DNA of 64,000 nucleotides from Chrysomallon squamiferum (Eukaryota; Mollusca; Gastropoda; Neomphalida; Peltospiridae): NCBI GenBank assembly GCA_012295275.1, contig CM022668.1, positions 8,612,818 to 8,676,817 of the forward strand, read 5' to 3'. Shown piece by piece: positions 11,359 to 24,572 of this stretch (position 1 is its first letter; each line of letters starts with the position of its first letter). The notes under the pieces were generated by a model. It saw only the letters and a program-made list of their open reading frames with translations, ran no database searches and was not told where the DNA came from. The position numbers and the translations under genes were made by a program.

Positions 11359-14300
11359 ATGAACAAAACAGTTATAATCCATAAAGTTGAAGAAATTTCA
11401 TCTAGTTCATCTAGTTATGGATCATCTAGTGGGTCAGAAACAGAAAATGGAGGCGGCCAGCAGGCTACTCATGTGAAAAAGATAACACGAATCATCAATG
11501 AACGTTCATCCTATTCTGGATCATACTCAGGATCCGGATCGTACTCTGAATCAGCTGAGCATAGTGAGTCAGAAGCGGACAGAGGACAAGTGAGAAATGT
11601 AAAAAAGATAACACGAGTAATTAACGAAGAATCATCCTATTCTGGATCATACTCAGGATCTGGGTCATATTACGGATCCCAAGAATCATCTCAATATAGT
11701 CAATCAGAAGAGGGCGGAGCACAAGTGAGACATGTAAAAAAAATAACACGAATCATCGATGAAGGTTCATCCTCTTCTGAATCATACTCAGGATCTGGAT
11801 CATACTCTAAATCATCTGAGCATAGTGAGTCAGAAGAAGACAGAGGACAAGTGAGAAATGTAAAAAAAGTAACACGAATAACTAAGGAAGAATCATCCTA
11901 TTCTGGATCATATTCCGGATACTCCGGATCCTCGGGATACAAGTATAGGGATTATGGAGGGTCAGAAACTGAAAGTGGAAGTCAGAAGCAGGGAGCTACC
12001 GTGAAACATGTAAAAAGAATAACGAAAGTCATAGACGAAGGATCATCTGGATCATACTCGGGGTCTCGATCATACTATGGATCTAAAGAGTCGATTCAAT
12101 CACAAGCAGAAAGTGGAAGTCAGGGACAGACTGCTGGAGTGAAGCGTGTAATAAACATAACACGAGTCGTTGATGAAGGTTCATCCTACTCTGGATCTGG
12201 ATCATACTACGGATCTCAATATGCGGACGACAGTTCAAAAACAGAACAAGGACAACAGAAACAAGTAGCCCATAATAAAATTGTGAAAAAAGTAACAGAA
12301 ATTGACGAAGGTTCATCTTACTCTGAACCTGGATCATACTACGGATCCCAGTATTCGGAAGAGAGCTCGAAATCAGAAAAAGGACAACAGAAACAAGTAG
12401 CGAATAAGAAAATTGTGAAAAAAATAACAGAAATCGATGAAGGTTCATCCTACTCTGAATCTGGATCATACTATGGATCCAATTATACGGAAGAGAGCTC
12501 GAAATCAGATAAAGGACAACAGAAACAAGTAGCCAGTAAAAAAATTGTGAAAAAAATAACAGAAATCGACGAAGGTTCATCTTACTCTGAACCTGGATCA
12601 TACTACGGATCCCAGTATTCGGAAGAAAGTTCGAAATCAGATAAAGGACAACAGAAACAAGTAGCCAGTAAAAAAAATTGTGAAAAAATAACAGAAATCG
12701 ACGAAGGTTCATCTTACTCTGAACCTGGATCATACTACGGATCCCAGTATTCGGAAGAAAGTTCGAAATCAGATAAAGGACAACAGAAACAAGTAGCCAG
12801 TAAGAAAATTGTGAAAAAAATAACAGAAATCGACGAAGGTTCATCTTACTCTGAACCTGGATCATACTACGGATCCCAGTATTCGGAAGAAAGTTCGAAA
12901 TCAGATAAAGGACAACAGAAACAAGTAGCCAGTAAGAAAATTGTGAAAAAAATAACAGAAATCGACGAAGGTTCATCTTACTCTGAACCTGGATCATACT
13001 ACGGATCCCAGTATTCGGAAGAAAGTTCGAAATCAGATAAAGGACAACAGAAACAAGTAGCCAGTAAGAAAATTGTGAAAAAAAATAACAGAAATCGACG
13101 AAGGTTCATCTTACTCTGAACCTGGATCATACTACGGATCCCAGTATTCGGAAGAAAGTTCGAAATCAGATAAAGGACAACAGAAACAAGTAGCCAGTAA
13201 AAAATTGTGAAAAAAATAACAGAAATCGACGAAGGTTCATCTTACTCTGAACCCGGATCATACTACGGATCCCAGTATTCGGAAGAGAGCTCGAAAGCAG
13301 AAAAAGGACAACAAAAACAAGTAGCTGGTAAGAAAACTCTGAACATGGGTGAAAGGCAAGGGAGTAAGTTAATGAACATTTTTCAGCGTATTGGTCAAAC
13401 GGTAAATCAGCAAAATGAGAGGTCAGATGGGAAATCAAACGAAACCAAAAAAGGTATCAAAGACAGTGAAAAGGCGAAACGCGATGACGTCAGGAGACGA
13501 GGCAAAGATAAACAACAGGAAGATGGACCACGAACAGCTCAGAGTCGTGCCGTAGGTGCAATGCGGACTGTAAAAAACAATGAGTCATATTACGAGTATG
13601 AAAGATCGCACAAAAGAAAGGAAGGTAAGAATAAAAAGGCGAAAGGAAGGCGTAATAAGCAGGGAGGTACTCCTAATCGTAAACTGTCTATGACAAAGAT
13701 TGTAGAAATTACCGAGCAATCTCCAAAAAGGAAGAATAAGAATAAGAAAAGAGAATATGAGCAAGTAGAACAAACTCAGACAGATGATTACGGAACACGA
13801 TCAGCTAGGAAAGGAAAAATCCGTAATAAGCCAGCAGTCGCAAAAATACTAGGAAGCCATGAAGGTGTGGGGCAGAAACTATTAGAAAGTAGGAAAGGGA
13901 AGGAAGAAATATTAAGAAACAATGAATGGTATGGCGCATCATCAGGTGGTGGAGTATTAGGTGGTACGGAGCCTTATATACCTGGTCATGCCACGAAAGA
14001 GTATGAGAAAGAATCAGGTAGGACACCTGTGTATGCAGAATTATTAGGAGGTAAGGATAGGAAGGTGACAGGTGCGAGGCTGGGTAAGCGGGAGGGTGGT
14101 ACTACACGTGTTCTTTCTGTGACAAAGATTTTAGAAGCTAACGAGGAGGGTTCATCTTATGGATCTGAAAAAGGTGGTAAAGGTAAAGGAGTTAAGGATA
14201 AAGAGATAAAAGAATTACAAGTATGGAAGGCAGGATTCGGTAAAGGATTAGAAGACAGGGAAAGATATGGGGAAGGATTTGGGGAAGAGGAAGGATATGG

Positions 14301-17300
14301 ATTAAGTTTGGGTCCCGGGAAAAGCAGAGAAGGACTGGGTATGACAGACAATTATGGAGCAGGAGCAGCTAAGAAAAAACACGAAGAAGAACCCCATAAG
14401 CAAGCAGTTGCAAAATTACTAGGAAGCCATGCAGGTTCTTATCAGAAAATTTTACAAAGTAAAAGAGGGCAAAGGGGAGGATTGAATGACGATCAGTGGT
14501 ATTCGGAAGCATTGATAAGCAGTGAATGGTATAGGGAACCATCAGAAGGCGGAGTATTAGGTAGTACCGCGTCAGGGTATGGAAGAGGAACAAGTAGGCA
14601 CCCGGCATATGCAGCATTACTAGGAGGTAAGAAGGCAGATAGCCCTAGACGTGTCGTATCTGTGACAAAGGTTTTCGAAATTAGCGAAGAGGGTTCATCT
14701 TATTATGGGTCTGATAAAGCTGGAAAAGCTAAAGGAGGCAAGGATAAAATGACAAAAGATATGTTTGGGAAGGAAACACAGGCAGAGCACGGTAAAGGAA
14801 TGGGTGGTGATACAGGCTATGGAGAAGTGAGTGACGTGGGGGGATACGTTGGTGGATTAGACGCTGCGAAAGGAACTGAGGGTTATGGAGCAAGATCAGC
14901 TGAGAAAGGATACGGAAAAAAAGAATCAGGTAGAAAACCTGCGATCGCAGAATTACTAGGAGGTAAAGAAACTAAAGATAAGAAAGGGAAAGGCGCGGGG
15001 CTGGGTAAACAGGGAGGATTGGAAAGAAATTATGGATATGGAGGAGGATTCCGCAGGCTAGAAGAATATGTGGAAGGATTCCAGGCTGGGAAGGGTTATG
15101 GAAAAGGAGTAGGTGGCAGACCAGCATTTGAAGATGGATTAGGTAAAGGAGAAGGATTTGGTAGGCGTGAAGGTTATGCAGAATCAGCTGAGGAAGGATA
15201 CGGAAAAGGATTGGGTAGGAAACCAGCATTAGCAGAATTATTAGGTGGAAGTGAAAGATCTGGGGAGGGCTTAAGAGGCGGGACACCACATGGGGAAGGA
15301 GTAAGGGCTGGGAGAGGCTATGGAGAAGTACTCGGTGGTAGGAGAGGGTTTGAGGAAGGATGGACAGAGGAACAATATAGTGAAGAAAGACCAAAACCGT
15401 CACCTGGTAAAGAAGTGCAGGCGGAAATGTTAGGTAGGAGAGGAGGTCGAGGTGAAGGGGTAAGAGGATGGACAGGATATGGAGAAGGACCAAGTACTAC
15501 GAAGGGCTATGGAGCAGGAAAGGGGGTAGAGTTATTAGGTGATAGGAAAGGACGTGGAGAAGGATTATATAGGAAGAAAGCATTCAGAGAAAGTCGGTTT
15601 GGCAGTGAAGGGTTTGAAGACGAATCAGATGCTGGGAAAGGCTACGGAGGAAGAAGATTAGACGACAAGGTTGATTATGCAGCAGGTGCAGATGATCAAG
15701 GATATGGGAAAGGATCGGGTAGGAAGCCAGCATACGCAGAATTACTAGGGAAAAAGTCAGGGCAAAGGATAATTTTAGAAGGTAGAGAATTGTATGGAGG
15801 AGGATCTAGTGGAAGAGGACGCAAGGAAAAATTAGATAGCAACGAAGGATATGGAAAAGGACCTGGTGGAAGATTTCCAGTGGAAAAAGGGTATGGGGAA
15901 CGATTAAGTAGGACTGAAGGCTATGGAGAAGGAATAGATGGCGCAAGACCGTACGGAGAACACTATGGCGGCGGTTATGGAGAAAGATTCAGTAAATGGA
16001 GAGACTTTGAAGGAGGTCCAGATACCAGAAAATGGTATGGAGAAGGAATAGGTGGCAGGTCATGGCCTGTGGAAAGTCGTGGTGGTAGAAGTCTGTATGG
16101 TGAAGGGTTAGTAGGTAAAAGTCCGCATGGAAATTTGTTAGACGGAAGAAGCATGTTTGGAGAATCATCACGTAGAGGTCAATATGGAGAAGAACTAGAT
16201 GAGAGAAGTCCATATGGAGTAGGCATACGTGGTAGAGGTCCGTATGATGAAATATTAGGTGGTACAAGTCCGCACGGAGAAGAATTATTTGACAGAGGTC
16301 AGTATGGAGAACGATTCGCTGGTAGAAGTCGGCAAAGGGAATGGTTAGGTGGTAGAGGTCCGTATGGAGAAGGGTTAAGTGGCAGAAGTCCGCTTGGACA
16401 AGGAACAGGAGTCAAAAGTCAATATGGAGAAATATCAGGTCTTAGAAGTCCTTATGGAGAAGATTTTGTTGATAATAGTCAGTATGGAGAAACGTTTAAT
16501 AGTAGACGTCCGTACGGAGAACGATTAGGAGATAGAAGTCAGTTTGAAGAAGGACCATGGGATAGAAGTCAGTATCGAGAAAGAACAAGAGCCAGAAGTG
16601 AGTATGGAGAACAGTTAGCTGGTAGAAGTCCGTTCAGAGAAGGGATAGTTGCTAAAATTCCACATCGAGAAGGGTTAGGTGGTTTAATTCAATATGATGA
16701 TCGACTAGGAGGTAAAGAGAGACCAGATGATGCAGATCAGTATGGAGAAGGATTAGCAGGTAGAAGTCCATATGGAGAAGGTCCAGATGACAGAGATGGC
16801 CGTCGAGCATTAAGCAAACAAAACAGATTTGAACAAAAGAGACTTGAATATGAACAGGTATTTCAGCCTGGAGATAAGCAGGTTGATGGAATGCAAAGCA
16901 GGCGCAACAGATCAGACGTTATAGCAGATTCAGGAAAAGAATCAGGAAGAGAGCCTGTAGAGATTTTTCGACTTAAAAATGCAACTCCAGCCATTAAAAC
17001 AGAGTATATAAAAGGAGATTCAGATAATAGGTTTGGGCATGGAGGAATTTCAAGAGAAGAAGATGGATTTGAAGATGGTTCGGACCGAAGTACATCACCA
17101 TATTGGTTAGGTGCATCTAACAGAAGAATGCAGTATCGAGCAAGCCAACGTGGTGAAAAACCATTAGATGAGATAGAAAGTATGGGACCAACTGATGATT
17201 GGGTAAATCAATTAGGTGGCACTGAAGAGTATAAAGGGTCATTATTAAAATTAGAAAAAGGATCAGCTAGAAGTCCTGGAGGATATGGTTTTGGAGGAGC

Positions 17301-19533
17301 ACCAGACGACAAAGAAACATATCAAGATTCGGTCGGATATAGAGCCCAGACAGGTTACCAAAGGACTAGAGATGATGAAGGAACACCAGTCAAAAGGACT
17401 AAATCAGGTGAAGGAATACTAGGTTTTAGAGCTGGAGATAAAGGAATATCAGATGGTAGGCCTGGTGCAGCTGGTAGTGTAGGAAAAAAAGGAGTACCTG
17501 GGAAAGTGGTTGGAGATAAAGAAGGGTTTGAATTGATATTAGTATCCAGGGTTGAAGATGAAGGAGTGCCAGGAGAAAGGACTGGGGATGAAGGAATATC
17601 ATATGGTAGAGTTGGAGAGGAAAGAATATCAGGTGGTAGAGATGGTGGTGAAGGAAGACCTGGCGGCAGGGTTGGAGATAAAGAATTATCAGATGGTAGA
17701 GCTGGGTTTGAATTAATATTAGTTTCTAGGGTTGGAGATGAGGGAATGCCTTGTGGCAGAGCTGGAGATGAAGGAATACCGGGTGTTACAGCTCGAGATG
17801 AAGGAATACCGAGTGGTAGAGCTGGAGATGAAGGAATACCTTATGGTAGAGCTGGAGATGAAGGAATACCGGGTCATAGAGCTGGAGATGAAAAAATACC
17901 TTATGGTAGAGCTGGAGATGAAGGAATACCTTATGGTAGAGCTGGAGATGAAGGAATACCCGGTCATAGAGCTGGAGATGAAGGAATACCTTATGGTAGA
18001 GCTGGAGATGAAGGAATACCTTATGGTAGAGCTGGAGATGAAGGAATACCGGGTCATAGAGCTGGAGATGAAGGAATACCTTATGGTAGAGCTGGAGATG
18101 AAGGTATACCTTATGGTAGAGCTGGAGATGAAGGAATACCGGGTCATAGAGCTGGAGATGAAGGAATACCGGATCATAGAGCTGGAGATGAAGGAATGCC
18201 TTGTGGTAGAGCTGGAGATGAGGGAATACCGAGTGGTAGAGCTGGACATGAAGGAATGCCATATGATATAGTTGGAGATGATAGAATACGAGGTAGCAGA
18301 TCTGTAGATGAAGGAATGCCATATGGTATGGTTGGAGATGAAGGAATACCAAATGGTAGAATTCGAGATGAAGGAATGCAGCATGGTGACTCTGGAGATA
18401 AAGGAGTAGATGAGAGTGGTGGATTTCAGTTAGTATTTATCTCTAGGGCAAAATATGAAGGAATGTCAGACAGTAGGGGTCGAGATGAAGGAATAGGAGG
18501 TGGGAGGGCTGCTGGAGATAAAGGAATACCCGGTGATAGGATTGGAGATGAAGGGATACCATATGGAACTACTGGAATGGAACGTGGAACATATGGGAGG
18601 GTTATAGATCAAGAAGACATTGAATATGGTAGGACTGGAGATGAAAGAATACCATACAGTAATGTTGGAGATAAAGGAATAATTTATGGTAGAGCTGGAG
18701 ATAAAGGAATACCTCATGGTAGAGCTGAAGGAATACCTGTTGGTAGAGCTGGAGATAAAGGAATACTTGATGATAGAGCTGGAGATAAAGGAATACTGTA
18801 TCATAGAACACGAGATAAAGGAATACCTTGTGGTATGACAGATGATGAAGGAATACCATATGGCATGATTGGAGATGAAGGAAGACCACCATATCATAGG
18901 GCTGTAGATGAAGGAATACCTTATGGTAGAGCTGGAGATAGAAGAATACCATGTGGTAGGAATTATGATGAAGGAATACCTTATGTTAGATCTGGTGATA
19001 AAGGAATACCATATGGTAGGACTGATGATGAAGGAATACCGTATGGTAGGATTAGAGGTGAAGGAATACATTATGCTAGAGCTGGAGAAAAAGTTGTACC
19101 ACCATATGGTATGACTCAAGATGAAGGAATACCTTATGGCAGAACTGGGGATAAAGGAACACTGTATGGTAAGAATGGTGATGAAAGAATACATTACAGC
19201 AGGAGTTATGATGAAGGAAAACCATATGATCTTGATGGTGATGATATTCATGGATATATCTGTCAATATCAACCATCTGTGTTTCAGGCACAATCTTGTA
19301 GAGACTGGAGTAAGTGTTTCATCTGCCAGTCAGTTAAACTGGATGACCTATGCTGCCCTAACAGTTATGATTACAACAAATTAGCTGCTGATGTCATTGC
19401 CTGCTTCATGAATGATATTCCTAATGTGAGTGTGCGTCATGTAGAAGCTACACTTCGGGAAAACAAAGCGAGGTATCACAAAAGTTGCCTATATCAAGAC
19501 AAACAACATACCGATCCTTGTATTGATTTATAA
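11359..19533 (+). CDS. Giant single-exon low-complexity repeat protein, about 2,724 residues
   Basis: One reading frame runs from ATG 11359 to TAA 19533 (8,175 nt), interrupted only near 13080-13206, where one extra A is compensated by one missing base. Order along the protein: no signal peptide; about residues 1-270, degenerate Ser/Tyr/Gly repeats with the core VKKITRIIDEGSS; 270-660, nine 44-residue units (EIDEGSSYSEPGSYYGSQYS then SKSDKGQQKQVASKKIVKK); 700-1550, Gly/Tyr/Lys/Glu sequence with recurring KPAYAELLGG and VTKILE motifs; 1570-1810, decapeptides of RSPYGEGLAG type; 2010-2620, decapeptides of GDEGIPYGRA type; the last 100 residues form a Cys-rich tail with C-x2-C and HKSC. A polyadenylation signal lies at 19551-19556. 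Composition suggests a disordered, highly charged structural or matrix-type protein. I do not recognise the family; it is not suckerin, reflectin or collagen by motif. The tail resembles domains common in transposon-related mollusc proteins. Confidence 0.75.
12175..13345 (+). repeat. 132-bp coding tandem repeat, nine units
   Basis: Nine copies of a 132-bp unit encode 44 residues each. Units 4 to 8 are almost identical, so expansion or homogenisation is recent. The A-rich linker encoding KKIVKKITE is the site of all four single-base length changes seen in the array. Confidence 0.9.
17400..19225 (+). repeat. 30-bp coding tandem repeat (GDEGIPYGRA decapeptides)
   Basis: Some 55-60 units of 30 bp. 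About sixteen units at 17761-18240 are nearly perfect, with degenerate units on both sides. Because the unit is a multiple of three without stops in several frames, both strands show long spurious open frames here. Confidence 0.9.
19240..19533 (+). other. C-terminal Cys/His domain of the giant protein
   Basis: The repeats end and a compact segment follows: WSKCFICQ, a CC pair, then a helical stretch ending in ARYHKSC. The C-x2-C and H-x2-C ligands suggest zinc binding. This W-x-K-C-x-I-C-Q plus HKSC arrangement is, from memory, frequent in uncharacterised multi-copy proteins of molluscs and cnidarians associated with mobile elements; that link is inference. Confidence 0.45.
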
Positions 19534-19539
19534 TACTGT

Positions 19540-20052
19540 TAAATGTATACAATAAATAATAATAAAGATTTTAGTAACTGTAAACAATAACGAAAATATA
19601 ATATTTATTCAGTAACTTCAGTGAATAACAGTTATAAATAAATGAAGTTTATTTTATTAATTGTCTAGAACAATAATAAGTAAATAATGTTTAATAACTG
19701 TAAACAATAATTCTGATCTTTTTGATAAACTTAGTCCAAACTGAGTGGTCATAACGCAGAAACTGACATTTTCACAATATTATTCAGCAACACAATAACA
19801 ATAACAATAATAATAAAGTTTATTTTAGTAAAATTAAAGAACAGTATCTGTTTGAATCTCCTCCATTGGTATGACGTTGATATTAAACTTGCTTAGGCTT
19901 GCTCAGCTTTCACCAGTGATCAGTCTGGTACTGCAGTACTTGCAGGAATAGTCACCAAAAATAAATATACATACTAAATACATACATACATACATACGTA
20001 ATTACGTAATACTACATACATACATACATACATACATACATACATACATCAT

Positions 20053-20099
<47 letters not shown>

Positions 20100-23000
20100 T
20101 ACATACATACATACATACATACATACATACACATACACATACACACAAACACATACATACATACATACATACATATAATAAGTAGTAATGCTAGCCTTAA
20201 TAACTATGTGATGAAATTATGGTATAATCTTAGAAGTGTGCTATACATGATTATTTGCAAAAATTTGATGTTTTGATTGACAGCCAGTAGCTCTAAATGA
20301 GTAATTATCAGCTGTTGATGAAACTATCAAATATTGCAAATAACTGCCAAAAGCACCTGAACATTTATAACATAATTAATCTATACCAGGCCCTTGTAAA
20401 GATTCAGTAAAGACTGTTTAGGTCAGCACTGTTTTAAAAGTAAGAAAAAATTAAATGTTGGCCAATCAGGACTTTATCTTCATTGGGAAGAGGGGTTTCA
20501 AAATTGTGCATCTGTGAACATTTATTGAACCTGCAGAGGAAAACTTATAGAGGTACAGTAATAAGCAATGTTTACTTTAGTAGAAAGAATATTTACACTG
20601 GAAGAAATAATGTGTATAAGTAAAGTGTAATAATGTTTACTTTGAGAATGAATTATCAGATTGTAAAACAGTGCTTGGCAAACTCAGCTTTATCACCCAC
20701 TGGTGGGTTCTGTGTTTGTTATAAGCAACAAACAAATGTATAAACAGAGGAAGGAAGGAGTTATGTCTCTTATTTCTTCACCTTCATTCAGAGGTTTAAT
20801 TAAATTTGTATTTAAATTTTAATCAGTATCATTTATTTTTAACCCATTAATTATAATATTATTGTAGATTTGATGGGTGATTTTGACTTTCATAGTGTGG
20901 GTGAGATAGCAACAAAGGTTGCCCAGCACTGCTGTACAGCAATAGACAATTATTCAATAACTGTGACAAAAGTAACAAAATATAAGTGAAGGTTGATAAT
21001 ATTAAATGTTTAGCTTTCTCTCAGACTAATAAAAATACTATTGGGCTAGCATCTAGGTATTTTGGTGGCCAGCATTTTAGTTTGGTGCATGTACAAGGAT
21101 CTCAGAAAACTCATTATACCATAGACATCACTGAGCGCTGATGCTGGTTAATGAAGGGGATGGATGACATACTTTTCTAACTTTGTCTGTGGTGTATAAT
21201 GAAAATAATTAGTTATGACTGTGTAAGAGTATATATATAATTATAATAAATAATGTTTTCTTTAGTATTAGTGAGAAAAGGAGGTTACTTAATTAATGTT
21301 AATTAATGAAAAATTAATGCTTACAGCCAAGAATAATAAATAACATTTGTTTTAGATAATGTTTAGTTTAGCAACTGTAAATAATAATAATATCAAGATA
21401 TAACATTTTCTTTATAAGAATAATAATTAATAAAAAACAAAAAATTGAAAGTGTTTTCTTTTCTAAAATAATGCAAACAATAAGAACAAATATTGATTTA
21501 CAGTAATAAATATAAATATCAATAATAATAATAAGAAGAAATAATGTTTACTTTAGTAACTAAATAATATTAGAATGAAATAATGTTTAATAATGGAGAA
21601 ATATAATAAGGAATTCTTTAGTAACTATAAAGAATTATAATAAAAAATATAAACTTCAATGACTCTAAGGATTTATAACAAGAAATAACATTTATTTCAC
21701 TACCTGTCAAGGTTTATAATAAGAAATACTGTTTACTGAAATGTAAAATTTATAATAATATTTATTTTACTGACTGAAAACATCAGAATCAGAAAATATG
21801 CTTCAGTAACTGTAAAGAACTATAACAAGAAATAATGTTTGCTTTACTGACTGAAAACATTACAATAAATAATATTTATATTATTGACTGAACATATTAG
21901 GATAGCAATTAATGCTTACCATTATAAGAAATAATGCCTACTGCCTGTAAAGAATTATGATAAAAATAATATTTACTGACTATCAAGAATTATAATAATA
22001 ATGTTAACTTTAGTAGAGAACTAAAATAAGAAATCATTATTACACACTATAAAGAATTATAATAAGAAATATGTTTACTGACTTTAAGTAATATTAATAT
22101 GAAATAATGTTTATCTTATTAACTGTAAAAATTATAGTAAGAAATAATGTTTACTTTACAGACTGTAAAGAGTTATAATATGAAATAATGGTTACTTTAT
22201 TTACTGTAAATAATTAAAATAAGAAATTATAATTTACCTTAGATACAGTATAGAATTATAACAAGAAACAACGTTTACTGAATGTAACAAATTATAATTA
22301 ACTTTTTTTTTCATAACTGCAAATAATTATAAGAAATAGTTTTTACTTTAGTGACTGTAATAAGTTATAATATTTAATTAAAAGCAAGAAATAATAAATA
22401 TTCAGTTTAATAAAAACAAATAATAATAATAATAATACATGTTTATGTTAACTATAGCATAGCACAGTGTAAAATAATGTTTAGTTTGATGATTGTTCAG
22501 AAGAATGTTGTCTAGTGTTTACTGAGGGAAGAATATGAAATAAAGTTTATGTTAAATAATAATTAGAACATTTTGTTTACTGTACAGAAGAAAATTATAA
22601 TTAATTTTTTAATCTCAGAAAGTAAAAGAATGTCTTGAAATTTTGCAAAATTATTTGTGTTAGCAAAGGTCTATTAAATATGAATGTGCATTTCTTCTTT
22701 TGTCTTGATTAATAAATTGTTCTTGGTACTTCCTAATAAGAATAGCAACCACAACAACCACAACAAAAACAACAATACCAAGAAGAACAAGAAAGGAGTG
22801 TTTACTTCAGTAAAAGAAGAGAGAGAAAAAATAAAAATAATAATCATAATAATAATAATAAAATTCGTTTCATTAATGTGAAAGGCAATGCTCACAATAA
22901 GATTTTTTTTCTTCTGACATAACTACAGAATTATAATAAGAATATTTAGATTGGTAAAAAGAAGACTGATAATAAGTAATTCCAATGAATTTAATGAAAC

Positions 23001-23230
23001 TCAAAACGGAGAATGAGGAGAATGATTTTGATCTGAGTTTAGAAACTGATGAAAAATAATGAAAAATAATCTTTGCCTTTGTGTCTGTAAAGAAGAAGAA
23101 TAAATAGAAACAGTATTTAACTGTCAACAATAATTTAAATAGTTAAGCTGAAAGTTAGAATGAAGAGAAGAGAAATGCCAACAAATAAATAAATAATGAA
23201 ATAAAGAAAGAAATAAAGAAAAACAAAAAC
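19540..23230. repeat. Decayed AT-rich tandem repeat of about 45 bp period, with CATA/CA array
   Basis: From the end of the giant gene onward, degenerate units like AGAAATAATGTTTACTTTAG and GACTGTAAAGAATTATAATA recur dozens of times, clearest between 21340 and 22600. A CATA/CA microsatellite sits at 19979-20173. The part from about 20200 to 21200 is less repetitive and has no gene I can support. Confidence 0.7.
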
Positions 23231-23239
23231 AAAAGATAT

Positions 23240-23740
23240 TCAGTTTTTTTAATTATAATTTTATTTTAGATGTTTTAGATATCACAATGTCATCTTTAAA
23301 TTTTGATGTTTGCCAACTAGATTACAATGGAACTGAACAAAAAATAGAAATAAAAATAATAAATTATTAACAATAACAACAACAATAAATTGGAAGTAAT
23401 AAAGTCACATAAATTATAAATGTCAGAGTATATAGATGGAAGAGACAGAGAGGCATCAGATATACAGATAGGCAAGAAAGACAAAGAATTAGATGAGTGC
23501 ATGGATAGACAGATAGAAACAAAAAAATAGATGACATAGAGAAATTAATAGGCAGACAGACAGGAAGACAGATAATTAGATCAAATAAATGAAATACTTG
23601 TATAAAAAAATGTTTACTGGGAAAATATAATTTGAATACCTAATGGCCATTTATGTATGAAAGTAAATGTACCTTCTGTTTATAAACAAGTTCATTTGTT
23701 TAAATATGTGATTAATACCGGTACACTGATAATTTATCTA
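23240..23740. other. AT-rich 3' flank of DL3
   Basis: No clear domain. The last exon of DL3 should lie here or just below, but I could not single out its acceptor. Degenerate GATA/CAGA tracts occur at 23430-23580. Confidence 0.4.
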
Positions 23741-23746
23741 ACTTAC

Positions 23747-24006
23747 GTATGCAGCATGGTTTGCCATTATGGCATGAATATTCATTAGTTGTATTACCAC
23801 CGAGTAATTCACACTCAGATAGGGTGTACCTGCATCTCAGTGCCTTTGGATTATTTTGACAACCTGAAACATATACATTAACTAGTTGCATAAAATGAAA
23901 TGAAAACACACAAAAAACTAAATTTTTTTTAAAAATTATCAATAATAAAAGAGTAATGATGATGATGATATGATGATAATAATAATAAATAAATAAATAA
24001 ATAAAT

Positions 24007-24071
<65 letters not shown>

Positions 24072-24532
24072 GAGAGAGAGAAACAAAGAAATGAATACAT
24101 AATTATATAAGCCCAGAACTGTTTAATAAAGACTAGCATATTTTACTGAATTTTAGATCCACAAAATTAACAAGTGATGAAGAAGCATTTGAAAAGGAGA
24201 TAAACACTACCTTTTATCAGTTATTGTTGTTGTTATTATTATTATTGCATCTGTTGTTACTGTTGATGTTACTGTATACTATTGTTATTGTTAATGTTAT
24301 TTTATTGTTGCTGCTTAGATTGATTCTTACGATTGAATCCATCATCTGAAGGTAAAAAAAAGAGGAAGAAATTAAATGTTAATAATCAACATGTTAGGAT
24401 GAACTGTTACTACTTTTGCTACTACTACTACTACTACTATTATTACAGCTGCTGCAGTCCTTCTAGCATCACTACTAGTACTACTACTGATAGACACTAG
24501 TGCTAATACTACTACAAATATTGCTGCTATTG

Positions 24533-24572
<40 letters not shown>

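Noticed and set aside
12083-12997. Long minus-strand open frame opposite the giant gene's 44-residue repeats
   Set aside because: It is a mirror of the 132-bp repeat, ends with the array, and has no independent start or splice context.
13078-13206. Programmed ribosomal frameshift in the giant gene
   Set aside because: The shift is reversed one repeat later and all changes fall in A tracts of near-identical units, so sequence error or slippage is simpler; no slippery-site plus structure arrangement was evident.
17719-18384. Open frames of about 180-220 codons on both strands in the decapeptide region
   Set aside because: A stop-free 30-bp unit opens several frames automatically; only the frame continuous from 11359 to the Cys tail is coding.
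19979-20173. CATA/CA arrays as a CRISPR-like or centromeric array
   Set aside because: Plain microsatellite without spacers; the genome is animal.
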